A stretch of 12,517 bases of DNA, from positions 1 through 12,517 of the forward strand of contig DASZZY010000037.1 of assembly GCA_036260395.1 (NCBI GenBank). Reading direction: 5' to 3'. The notes beneath the pieces are model-generated. The model saw nothing but the letters and a program-made list of their open reading frames with translations, was not told the DNA's origin and ran no database searches. Of this stretch, positions 6,261 through 12,015 are shown in pieces. The translations under genes and the position numbers were made by a program. The first letter of the stretch is position 1. Every line of letters starts with the position of its first letter. Origin of the DNA: DASZZY01 sp036260395. Lineage in GTDB: Bacteria; Actinomycetota; UBA4738; CALAEC01.

Positions 6261-6266
6261 TATACT
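6261..6266 (+). promoter_or_regulatory. -10 element of the rpmG promoter
   Basis: TATACT at 6261-6266 is a near-consensus -10. RNA would start near 6273, leaving a leader of about 20 bases that contains GGAG (6283-6286) seven bases before the rpmG ATG. No recognisable -35 lies 16-18 bases upstream. Confidence 0.6.
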
Positions 6267-6292
6267 CGCTGCCCCGAACCACGGAGCCATCC

Positions 6293-6457
6293 ATGCCGAA
6301 GTCCGAGAACCGACCGAAGATCACGCTGGCGTGCGACGAGTGCAAGCGCCGCAACTACATCACGGTCAAGAACAAGGTGAACGACCGCGAGCGGATCGGC
6401 CTGCGGAAGTACTGCCGGTGGTGCCGGCGGCACACCCCCCACCGCGAGACCCGCTGA
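6293..6457 (+). CDS. rpmG: 50S ribosomal protein L33
   Basis: Encodes 54 residues: MPKSENRPKITLACDECKRRNY followed by TVKNKVND and the closing LRKYCRWCRRHTPH. It is full length for bacterial L33 and clearly of that family. The two cysteine pairs, C14/C17 and C41/C44, make it the zinc-binding (C+) form. In many actinobacteria a C+ form coexists with a zinc-free paralogue that is used under zinc starvation; none is visible here. It stands where mycobacteria have rpmG2, between metT and the had genes. The next gene is convergent with a one-base gap and no terminator hairpin is evident. Confidence 0.97.
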   Translation: MPKSENRPKITLACDECKRRNYITVKNKVNDRERIGLRKYCRWCRRHTPHRETR

Positions 6458-6458
6458 C

Positions 6459-7154
6459 TCAGGACGAGGCGCGGCGGGGCCGGACCTTCCCGTAGCCGAT
6501 CGCCGCCGCCAGGGCCTCCACCTTGGAGTGCACCTTCAGCTTGAACAGGATGTTCTGGATGTGGGTCCGGAGCGTGTTCGGGCTGATCCCCAGGTCCTCG
6601 GCGATCCGACGTCCGGGCACGCCGTCCGCCATCCGCTGGAGGATCTCGGTCTCCCGGCGCGTCAGCCGAGCGAGCCGCTCCTCCATGCCGGCGTCCTGGC
6701 GCCGCCGCCGCCGCCGCCCGCTGGCAGGCGGGGGAGCGAGGACGTCCCCCCGGTGGGCGGCCCGGATCGACGTGGCCACGTCCTTGATCGAGCGGCGCTT
6801 GGAGACGACGCCCGAGGCGCCGGCCTCCACGGCCCGGGCCGCGGAGGGATCCTCGTCGCGGTCGGCGAGCGCCAGGACCCGGATGTCGGGGCTCGAGCGG
6901 CGGATCTCGCGGATGATCTCGATCCGGTCGCCGTCGTCCGGATCGACGCTCACCACGAGGACGTCCGGGGACTTCCGGCGGATGGTGTCGACGGCGTTCC
7001 CCTCGTGGACCACGGCGGCGATGTCGATCCCTCGCTCCAGCCGCAGCGTTGTCCCGAGCGCCTCCGCGTAGGTCCGGAGGTCGTCCGCGACGACCACGCG
7101 GATCTTGCGCGACGAACGCCTCCGTGCCGGAGGCGTTCGAGCGGGCCGGGCCAT
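6459..7154 (-). CDS. NarL/FixJ-type response regulator with atypical receiver domain
   Basis: Encodes 231 residues. A basic N-terminal tail (1-17) precedes a receiver domain (about 18-138), an Arg-rich linker (147-152) and a LuxR-type HTH (about 160-222; LTRRETEILQRMADG, then RRIAEDLGISPNTLRTHIQNILFKLKV). In the receiver the acidic pair D24/D25 and a conserved Lys (K119) remain. The expected phospho-acceptor, 44 residues after the second acidic Asp, is Ser69 in DVLVVSVDP, and the switch Thr/Ser is Ala97. The protein therefore probably works without phosphorylation, or D71 substitutes. No histidine kinase is adjacent. The ATG has no strong ribosome-binding site and lies three to four bases from the predicted RNA start. 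It is convergent with rpmG and divergent from fabG. Confidence 0.88.
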   Translation of the reverse strand: MARPARTPPARRRSSRKIRVVVADDLRTYAEALGTTLRLERGIDIAAVVHEGNAVDTIRRKSPDVLVVSVDPDDGDRIEIIREIRRSSPDIRVLALADRDEDPSAARAVEAGASGVVSKRRSIKDVATSIRAAHRGDVLAPPPASGRRRRRRQDAGMEERLARLTRRETEILQRMADGVPGRRIAEDLGISPNTLRTHIQNILFKLKVHSKVEALAAAIGYGKVRPRRASS

Positions 7155-7164
7155 GTCGGGCGTG

Positions 7165-7193
7165 ATGTTAGTCCCCTTTTCTCCGTAGGTGAA
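7165..7193 (-). promoter_or_regulatory. Promoter of the response-regulator gene
   Basis: On the minus strand, TTCACC (7193-7188), a 17-base spacer and TAACAT (7170-7165) form a plausible promoter. The predicted RNA start is near 7158, only a few bases before the ATG at 7154, so the transcript would be nearly leaderless. Confidence 0.45.
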
Positions 7194-7229
7194 TCCCCCG
7201 GCCCCGCCGTAGGCCGATCGCCCGGTTCC

Positions 7230-7259
7230 TTGACCGCCGTTCCTACCGTTCGGTAGCCT
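7230..7259 (+). promoter_or_regulatory. Promoter of the fabG-hadA-hadB operon
   Basis: TTGACC (7230-7235), an 18-base spacer and TAGCCT (7254-7259) fit the actinobacterial housekeeping pattern (TTGAC, TANNNT). RNA would start near 7266, leaving a leader of about 23 bases with a strong AAGGAGGAG at 7278-7286. An inverted repeat lies across the spacer and -10. Confidence 0.5.
7243..7256. promoter_or_regulatory. Probable operator CTACCG-TT-CGGTAG
   Basis: A perfect 6+6 inverted repeat with a two-base centre overlaps the spacer and the first three bases of the fabG -10 element. This placement is typical of repressor sites; size and symmetry would suit a TetR-family dimer. A near copy lies at 8991-9002 before the sigma-factor gene. 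No matching regulator gene can be assigned from this window. Confidence 0.5.
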
Positions 7260-7288
7260 CCGCCGGACGGCTTCGCCAAGGAGGAGCG

Positions 7289-8095
7289 TTGGGACGTCTC
7301 GACGACAGGGTCGCGGTGATCACCGGTGCGGGGCGCGGCATCGGCCGGGCCACCGCGGTGCGGTTCGCCGAGGAGGGCGCCGCCGTGGTGGTGAACGACA
7401 TCGACCCCGAGCCGGCCGAGGAGACCGCCGCGGCGATCAAGGAGGCCGGCGGCGAGGTGCTGGTCTCCACGGCCAACACCGTCGAGCTCGAGCAGGCCAG
7501 GCAGATGATGGGCCAGGCCGCCGAGGCCTTCGGGAAGGTCGACATCCTCGTGAACAACGCCGGGATCACCCGCGACAAGACGTTCCACAACCTGACCGAC
7601 GAGCTGTGGGACTCCGTGATCGACATCAACCTCAAGACGGCCTTCCACTCCACGCTGGCGGCCATGCCGTACATGCGCGACGTCGCCAAGCGCGAGATCG
7701 CCGACGGGGGCCAGCCGGCCTACCACCGCAAGATCACGCTGACGACCTCGGTGGCCGCCCTGCTGGGGAACGCCGGACAGGCCAACTACACGACGGCCAA
7801 GGGAGGGATCATCGCGCTGACGAAGACCCTGGCCCGGGAGCTCGGGCCGTTCCGCATCAACGTGAACGCCGTGGCCCCCGGGTTCATCGAGACCCGGCTC
7901 ACCGCGGCGAAGCAGGAGGGTTCCGACCTGGGGATCCCCGAGCAGATCCGGCAGATGGCGCTGATGCTCATCGCGCTGGGGAGGTACGGCGAGCCCGAGG
8001 ACGTGGCGAACGCCCACCTGTTCCTGGCCAGCTCGGAGGCCGACTACGTCTCGGGCGTGATCCTGCCCGTGTCCGGCGGCCAGCTGGGAGCCTGA
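7289..8095 (+). CDS. fabG: SDR family 3-oxoacyl-(ACP/CoA) reductase, FabG-like
   Basis: Encodes 268 residues from TTG 7289, chosen because of the strong AAGGAGGAG just upstream and because the SDR fold begins at once. Short-chain dehydrogenase motifs are complete: TGAGRGIG (12-19), NNAG (89-92), N114, S154, Y167 and K171 (YxxxK). Asp37 at the end of the second strand would favour NAD(H) over NADP(H). A segment before the catalytic Ser (about 131-149, REIADGGQPAYHRK) is longer than in E. coli FabG and recalls multidomain or beta-oxidation-type reductases. The reaction is reduction of a 3-oxoacyl chain, or its reversal. One base separates it from hadA, so the three genes form an operon for successive chain-modification steps. 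Confidence 0.88.
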   Translation: MGRLDDRVAVITGAGRGIGRATAVRFAEEGAAVVVNDIDPEPAEETAAAIKEAGGEVLVSTANTVELEQARQMMGQAAEAFGKVDILVNNAGITRDKTFHNLTDELWDSVIDINLKTAFHSTLAAMPYMRDVAKREIADGGQPAYHRKITLTTSVAALLGNAGQANYTTAKGGIIALTKTLARELGPFRINVNAVAPGFIETRLTAAKQEGSDLGIPEQIRQMALMLIALGRYGEPEDVANAHLFLASSEADYVSGVILPVSGGQLGA

Positions 8096-8096
8096 A

Positions 8097-8549
8097 GTGC
8101 CGCTGAACTACGCGCTGAAGGGCAAGGAGTACGAGGAAGTCACGTTCGAGGTCGAGCGGGGGCGCGTCACCCAGTTCGCCGAGGCGGTCGGCGAGGACGA
8201 CCCGGTGTTCCTCGATCCAGAGGCCGCCGGAGCCGCCGGCTTCGCGGAGCAGGTGGCGCCGCCGACGTTCCCCACCGTCATGCAGATCATGACCAGCGGC
8301 CAGGTCGTCCTGGACCAGGAGCTCGGGCTGAACTACGCGCTCGTCGTCCACGGGGAGCAGGCATACGAGTGGCGGCGGCCGATCGTGGTCGGCGACGTGC
8401 TGCGGGCCACCCCCCGGATCGCCGACGTCTACGCGCGGGGACCGAACGAGTTCCTCATCATCGAGGCGGAGATCACGGACGCCGCCGGCGAGGTGGTCTG
8501 CCTGGCCCGGACCACGCTGCTGTCGCGAGGCACCGCCGGGGAGGGCTGA
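8097..8549 (+). CDS. hadA: MaoC-like (3R)-hydroxyacyl-ACP dehydratase, non-catalytic-type subunit (HadA-like)
   Basis: Encodes 150 residues from GTG 8097. The N-terminal part (FAEAVGEDDPVFLDPEAAGAAGF, then APPTFPTVMQ) matches the FAS1-dehydratase-like/HadA branch of the hot-dog fold. The catalytic Asp/His pair of the MaoC motif is not kept: a Phe stands in the place of the catalytic His. In mycobacteria HadA pairs with catalytic HadB to dehydrate 3-hydroxyacyl-ACP in FAS-II. The next start is GTG 8551, one base after the stop, consistent with a heterodimer made from coupled genes. Confidence 0.85.
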   Translation: MPLNYALKGKEYEEVTFEVERGRVTQFAEAVGEDDPVFLDPEAAGAAGFAEQVAPPTFPTVMQIMTSGQVVLDQELGLNYALVVHGEQAYEWRRPIVVGDVLRATPRIADVYARGPNEFLIIEAEITDAAGEVVCLARTTLLSRGTAGEG

Positions 8550-8550
8550 C

Positions 8551-8973
8551 GTGGGCGCGTCGTTCGACTCGGTGGCGGTGGGCGAGGAGGTCTTCGCGGT
8601 CCCCAAGGTCGTCCGGCGCGAGGACGTCAAGGCGTACGCCGACGCCTCCGGCGACCAGAACCCGCTCCACCAGGACGACGAGTTCGCCCGCAGCGTCGGC
8701 TTCCCCGGGATCATCGCCCACGGGATGTTCTCCATGGCGCACCTGGTCAAGGCCCTCAAGGACTGGGCCGGCGGCCCGGGCGCCCTCGAGCAGATCGCCG
8801 TCCAGTTCCGCGCCGTGGTGTACATGGACGAGACGCTCGTGGCCCGCGGCCGGGTCGCGGAGAGGGACGAGACCTCGCGGACCGTTACGCTGGACGTGTG
8901 GGCCGAGGTGGAGCGCGACGGGAAGGTCGTCCAGGCTATCAAGAACGGCCGGGCCGTCGTCCGGCTCGACTGA
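8551..8973 (+). CDS. hadB: MaoC-like (3R)-hydroxyacyl-ACP dehydratase, catalytic subunit (HadB-like)
   Basis: Encodes 140 residues from GTG 8551. The hydratase-2 motif is complete: YADASGDQNPLHQDDEFARSVGFPGIIAHGM, with catalytic D35 and H40 and the HGM turn at 57-59. The single hot-dog length matches HadB. With HadA it should form the dehydratase of a fatty-acid elongation or related acyl pathway. A third subunit gene (hadC), which follows in mycobacteria, is absent; after the stop come an inverted repeat and a sigma-factor gene. Confidence 0.9.
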   Translation: MGASFDSVAVGEEVFAVPKVVRREDVKAYADASGDQNPLHQDDEFARSVGFPGIIAHGMFSMAHLVKALKDWAGGPGALEQIAVQFRAVVYMDETLVARGRVAERDETSRTVTLDVWAEVERDGKVVQAIKNGRAVVRLD

Positions 8974-8984
8974 GCCCCGCGTCC

Positions 8985-9012
8985 GTAACCTACCGCCCGG
9001 TAACGGCGTCTA
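8985..9012 (+). promoter_or_regulatory. Candidate ECF-type promoter of the sigma-factor gene
   Basis: GTAACC (8985-8990) and CGTCTA (9007-9012) are separated by 16 bases. This resembles promoters read by ECF sigma factors (a GGAACC-like -35 and CGTC-containing -10) and would allow autoregulation. RNA would start near 9019, a few bases before GTG 9026. The alternative reading is that AAAGG (9012-9016) is a ribosome-binding site in a longer transcript from upstream; both cannot be fully true. Confidence 0.35.
8991..9002. promoter_or_regulatory. Probable operator TACCG-CC-CGGTA
   Basis: A perfect 5+5 inverted repeat with a two-base centre, matching the inner part of the repeat at 7243-7256. It lies between the candidate -35 and -10 elements of the sigma-factor gene. 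This suggests that one regulator acts on both transcription units. Confidence 0.4.
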
Positions 9013-9025
9013 AAGGCTGACGATC

Positions 9026-9616
9026 GTGGTCGACGGACAGCTCCTCGAGGGATGCCGGCGGGGCGACCCGGGCGCCTTCGAGGAGCTCGTCGAGCGGACC
9101 CACCGCCAGGTGTACACCCTCGCGGTTCGGCTGGTGGGGGATCGCCATGACGCGGAGGACGTCGTGCAGGAGGCCTACCTTCGCGCCTACCGGGCGCTGC
9201 CGGGGTTCCGCGGGGACGCCAGGTTCGAGACCTGGCTGTACCGGATCGTGGCCAACGCGGCCATGACCCACCTGCGGCGCCGCGGCCGGTTCGGGGAGGT
9301 GCTGCCCGAGGCCCAGGAGGGCTCGATCTCCGACGTCCCGGCGGCGCCGGCCGAGGAGTCCCTCGGCGACGCGGAGGTGAGCCGGGCGCTGGCGGAGCTT
9401 CCCGAGGGGCAGCGGGTCGTGGTCGTCCTCAAGGACGTCTACGGGTTCTCCTGCCAGGAGATCGGCGACCAGATCGGGGTCTCGGAGGGGGCGGTCAAGG
9501 TCCGCCTCCACCGGGCCCGCCGGCGCCTGAAGGAGCTGATCTACGGCCCGGAGGGCCGGGGGCACGAGGAGGTCCGGCGTGCGCTGCCGGAGTACGCGGA
9601 GGGAGGGGAGTCGTGA
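9026..9616 (+). CDS. ECF-type RNA polymerase sigma factor
   Basis: Encodes 196 residues from GTG 9026. Region 2 (about 5-88) includes the helix HDAEDVVQEAYLRAYRALPGF and the core-binding/-10 recognition segment FRGDARFETWLYRIVANAAM. Region 4 (about 118-172) has LAELPEGQRVVVVL, then FSCQEIGDQIGVSEGAVKVRLHRARRRLKEL, the -35-binding HTH. There is no extra C-terminal domain. Residues 179-196 (GHEEVRRALPEYAEGGES) do not belong to a sigma factor: they look like the N-terminal helix of the anti-sigma factor that follows. Its stop overlaps the anti-sigma start (GTGA). Genome context with a FAS1 lipoprotein recalls SigK. Confidence 0.92.
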   Translation: MVDGQLLEGCRRGDPGAFEELVERTHRQVYTLAVRLVGDRHDAEDVVQEAYLRAYRALPGFRGDARFETWLYRIVANAAMTHLRRRGRFGEVLPEAQEGSISDVPAAPAEESLGDAEVSRALAELPEGQRVVVVLKDVYGFSCQEIGDQIGVSEGAVKVRLHRARRRLKELIYGPEGRGHEEVRRALPEYAEGGES

Positions 9617-9948
9617 TCGAGCCCGCGGATGTCGACGTCCACCTGGCGACCTGTGCCGACTGCGCCGGGGAGCTGGCCCGCTACCGGGAGGTGCTGGCTG
9701 CGGCCCGGTCGCTCCGAGGCGTGCTCGAATCTCCGGCGCCGGACCTGCCGGACCGCGTCCTGGCCCACGTGCTCGGGCCCGAGGTCCGGTGGCGCTCCAC
9801 GCTGACCCGCCTGGCCCACGATCGCCGGACCCACGTGGCCGCGGCGTCCGTGGGGGGCGCGCTGGTCGGCGCCGGGGCCATCGCGCTCCTGTGGGCGCGG
9901 GCCATGCGCCGGGCCATGGCCGGGGCCGGGGGCGGCGCGGCCGCCTGA
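9613..9948 (+). CDS. Anti-sigma factor (ZAS-type), lacking its N-terminal helix in this frame
   Basis: Encodes 111 residues from GTG 9613, the first start in this frame. It begins directly before the zinc-binding anti-sigma motif H10-x3-C14-x2-C17 (HLATCADC), runs on as a helix (ELARYREVLAAARSL), and ends with one membrane segment (about 75-95) and a basic short tail. Anti-sigma factors of this kind normally begin with 'HEEVRELLxxYALG...' about 30 residues before the HxxxCxxC. That piece is present here, but in the sigma-factor frame (residues 180-196). A one-base frame step in the G-rich stretch 9597-9613 separates the two parts. As read, the protein lacks part of its sigma-binding domain; it may be a fusion split by a frameshift or a sequence error. 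Confidence 0.75.
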   Translation: MIEPADVDVHLATCADCAGELARYREVLAAARSLRGVLESPAPDLPDRVLAHVLGPEVRWRSTLTRLAHDRRTHVAAASVGGALVGAGAIALLWARAMRRAMAGAGGGAAA

Positions 9949-10054
9949 GGGCAGGCATCCCCGGATCGGCTGGCGCCAAGCTCGCCAGCTGCCCCGCCCG
10001 CGCGTCTCGAACCGGTTTCGCCACCGAGACCAGAGCCGTCATGATGGATCGGGC

Positions 10055-10657
10055 ATGTCCAACAGGTCGCCAGCGCGCCTCACCATGGCCGTCCTCGTAC
10101 TCCAGAGCTTGGCGACCGCCTGCAGCGGGGACGGCGGGTTGCCCCGGACGCATCCCCTACGGCCGCCGCGACCCGTGGGCCGACGGGGGGAACACCCACT
10201 CCCACGGAGATCCCCGGGCCCCCCGACGGCGTCCTCGCCGTGCTCGACGCCGACGGGCCGTTCGGCACCTTCCTCCGGGTCCTCCTCATCGAGGGCCCGG
10301 AGAGGTCACGATGTTCCTGAGCTCACCGGTGTGGAACAACACGCTTCTGGCTCCGACCGACGAGGCGTTCGAGGCCCTGCCTGAAGGGGCGCTGGAGTAC
10401 CTGTTCAGCGGGGAATCCCAGGCCGAGTTCGACCTGTTGAGGGTGATCCAGCACCACGTGGTGGACGGTGTGAGGCCCATCGACGACTTCGATCCCGGCG
10501 AGGACGGACCATCGCCGGGCCGATCGAGGTCTCTGTGGAGGGCCGGCGCATCACGCTCGACGGCGCCACCGTCATCGAAGCCGATGTCGAAGCGTCGAAC
10601 GGGATCGTCCATGTCGTCGATCAGGTGCTGATCCCCGAGGAGATCGACCTGGGATAG
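10055..10657 (+). pseudogene. FAS1 (fasciclin) domain lipoprotein, broken by three frame changes
   Basis: Starts at ATG 10055 with a lipoprotein signal (basic start, hydrophobic core, LATAC with the lipid-acceptor Cys23). The sequence then continues in other frames. From about 10136 to 10300 comes a Thr/Pro linker (TPTPTEIPGPPDG) and the first FAS1 helix (VLAVLDADGPFGTFLRVLLIEG). From about 10295 to 10505 comes VTMFLSSPVWNNTLLAPTDEAFEALPEGALEYL, then DLLRVIQHHVVDG, the FAS1 H1 region. From 10508 to TAG 10655-10657 comes GPIEVSVEGRRITLDG, then EASNGIVHVVDQVLIP, the H2 region. Codon phase goes 2, 1, 0, 2 (position modulo 3): each step equals loss of one base. FAS1 lipoproteins are surface adhesion or SigK-regulated proteins (MPT83-like). 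Either a recent pseudogene or sequence errors in an intact gene. Confidence 0.8.
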
Positions 10658-10663
10658 GGCGGG

Positions 10664-11509
10664 CTAAGACGCCGCTTCGCCGTTCCCGGCCCCTCCGACC
10701 GCCGCCAGGCGGGCCGACGTCCATGCCAGGCGGCGCCCGAGTGCCCGCAGTCGCTCCTCGGCACCCGGGGAGCCCGGCGTCCGCGGGGGACCGGCGCCGG
10801 CCGGCCCCGGGGATGCGGTCGCGAGGCTCGCCAGGCGGCCCACCGCCGCGTGGAGTCGGGCCAGCTCTGCACGCACCACGCGCTCCGCGCCACGGGCGGC
10901 GGCGGCCTCGACCCGATCGCGGGGCGGTGCGGCGTCGGCGACGGCGGCCCGGACCTCCGCGGCGATCGCGGAGCGATCCGCCTCCGCGGCCCGCGCGGCC
11001 TCCGAGATCGACTTCGACAGGCCCTCGAGCCGCCGGCGATCTTCGGCGGCGGAGGCCACGGATGCCGCCAGGGCCTCGAGGCGGGCCGACATCTCGGAGC
11101 CCTCCGGCCCGGAGGGGCGCTCGAGGGCCTCGCGGTTCGCGCGGATCAGATGCCGGATCGCGCCCTCGATGCGGTCCAGCCGGAGGCCGACCGCCTGGTG
11201 CCGCTCCTCGACCTGCCCCAGGACGGCGCGGAGGGCGTCGTCCCGGGCCAGCGTCTCCACGATGCGCTCGCGGAGGCGGTCGTCGGCCCCCGGGCCCGCT
11301 GCTCCCCAGGCCTCGGCGGTCATCTGCCGCATGAGGCGGACCGCGGCCCGGTACATCGCCCGGACGCCCCGTTCGATCTGCTGGCGGGTGGCCTCCTCGT
11401 GGGCGGAGAGGGCTCGTTCGAGCTCGGTGGCGTCGGCGGCGACGTCGCGGCGCCGTCGCGGCGGGCCGCGGCGGGACACCACCACCGGAGGGCGGTCGGT
11501 CTGCTGCAT
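10664..11509 (-). CDS. Hypothetical coiled-coil protein
   Basis: Encodes 281 residues from ATG 11509, with GGAG eight bases upstream. The N-terminus is basic and Pro/Arg-rich (residues 6-21), followed by long Ala/Glu/Arg-rich helices (about 25-225) with heptad-like spacing, an RLDRIEGAIRHLIRANREAL stretch near the middle, a Pro/Gly-rich break near 230-250 and a final short helix. There is no signal peptide, membrane segment or known catalytic motif. The opposite strand also has long open frames, but these encode only Arg/Pro/Gly-rich low-complexity sequence, so the minus strand is the real gene. I do not recognise the family; a structural or scaffolding role is only a guess. Convergent with the FAS1 gene, with six bases between. 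Confidence 0.65.
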   Translation of the reverse strand: MQQTDRPPVVVSRRGPPRRRRDVAADATELERALSAHEEATRQQIERGVRAMYRAAVRLMRQMTAEAWGAAGPGADDRLRERIVETLARDDALRAVLGQVEERHQAVGLRLDRIEGAIRHLIRANREALERPSGPEGSEMSARLEALAASVASAAEDRRRLEGLSKSISEAARAAEADRSAIAAEVRAAVADAAPPRDRVEAAAARGAERVVRAELARLHAAVGRLASLATASPGPAGAGPPRTPGSPGAEERLRALGRRLAWTSARLAAVGGAGNGEAAS

Positions 11510-11544
11510 CGTCTCGCTCCGGGGCCGCGCGAGGCGTCGGTGGA

Positions 11545-11573
11545 AGTGTAGGCTAGGAAGCGGCCCCGTTCAC
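11545..11573 (-). promoter_or_regulatory. Promoter of the coiled-coil protein gene
   Basis: On the minus strand, GTGAAC (11573-11568), a 17-base spacer and TACACT (11550-11545) fit a housekeeping promoter. The RNA start would be near 11538, leaving about 29 bases before the ATG, including GGAG. Confidence 0.45.
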
Positions 11574-11600
11574 GCATCCGGGGGGTGAGGGCCGAGGCGA

Positions 11601-11606
11601 TATACT
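11601..11606 (+). promoter_or_regulatory. -10 element of the tRNA-Trp-secE promoter
   Basis: TATACT at 11601-11606, identical to the rpmG -10 element, lies 35 bases before the mature tRNA-Trp. No -35 of recognisable sequence is seen at normal spacing. The transcript probably covers tRNA-Trp, secE and the gene in the nusG position. Confidence 0.55.
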
Positions 11607-11641
11607 TTGGCCGGGTCGGTCCGGTCCCCGTCCTGGCCCGA

Positions 11642-11715
11642 AGGGCCGTAGCTCAATCTGGTAGAGCACCGGTCTCCAAAACCGGCGGTTGGGGGTTCGA
11701 GTCCCTCCGGCCCTG
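11642..11715 (+). tRNA. trpT: tRNA-Trp (anticodon CCA)
   Basis: The cloverleaf is complete: acceptor AGGGCCG/CGGCCCT (11642-11648 with 11708-11714), D-stem GCTC/GAGC, anticodon arm CCGGT-CTCCAAA-ACCGG with CCA at 11676-11678, five-base variable loop, T-arm GGGGG-TTCGAGT-CCCTC, and discriminator G11715. The 3' CCA is not encoded. trpT directly before secE is the normal arrangement in actinobacteria. Confidence 0.96.
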
Positions 11716-11732
11716 CCGCGGAAGGAAGCGAG

Positions 11733-12008
11733 ATGAACAGACAGACCAAGCGCATGATGCAGCGGCAGCGCCAGGCGGAGCGGGCGCCGCGCCCCACGCC
11801 CGAGCGCCGCAGGCGCGTCGGGCCGCGGCAGTTCCTGCGCGAGGTCCGCCAGGAGCTGAAGAAGGTGGACTGGCCCAGCCGGCGCGAGCTGCTCGCATAC
11901 ACGATCGTGGTGCTGGCGACGGTCGTCGTCCTCACGAGCTACGTGTTCGGTCTCGACACGCTCATCGGCAAGGGCGTGCTTCAGGTGTTCGGCAGCCAGA
12001 CCGGCTGA
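11733..12008 (+). CDS. secE: Preprotein translocase subunit SecE
   Basis: Encodes 91 residues from ATG 11733, with GGAAGGA upstream. A basic N-terminal extension (1-32) precedes the conserved amphipathic helix REVRQELKKVDWPSRREL (36-53) and a single membrane helix (about 55-75), followed by a short tail (FGLDTLIGKG). This is the actinobacterial one-helix form. SecE clamps SecY in the protein-export channel. It lies 17 bases after tRNA-Trp and 7 bases before the next gene, in the conserved trpT-secE-nusG order. Confidence 0.97.
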   Translation: MNRQTKRMMQRQRQAERAPRPTPERRRRVGPRQFLREVRQELKKVDWPSRRELLAYTIVVLATVVVLTSYVFGLDTLIGKGVLQVFGSQTG

Positions 12009-12015
12009 CGCTGAC

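Noticed and set aside
6950..8017. 355-residue minus-strand open frame
   Set aside because: Antisense of the SDR gene and overlapping the response-regulator region; no recognisable domain.
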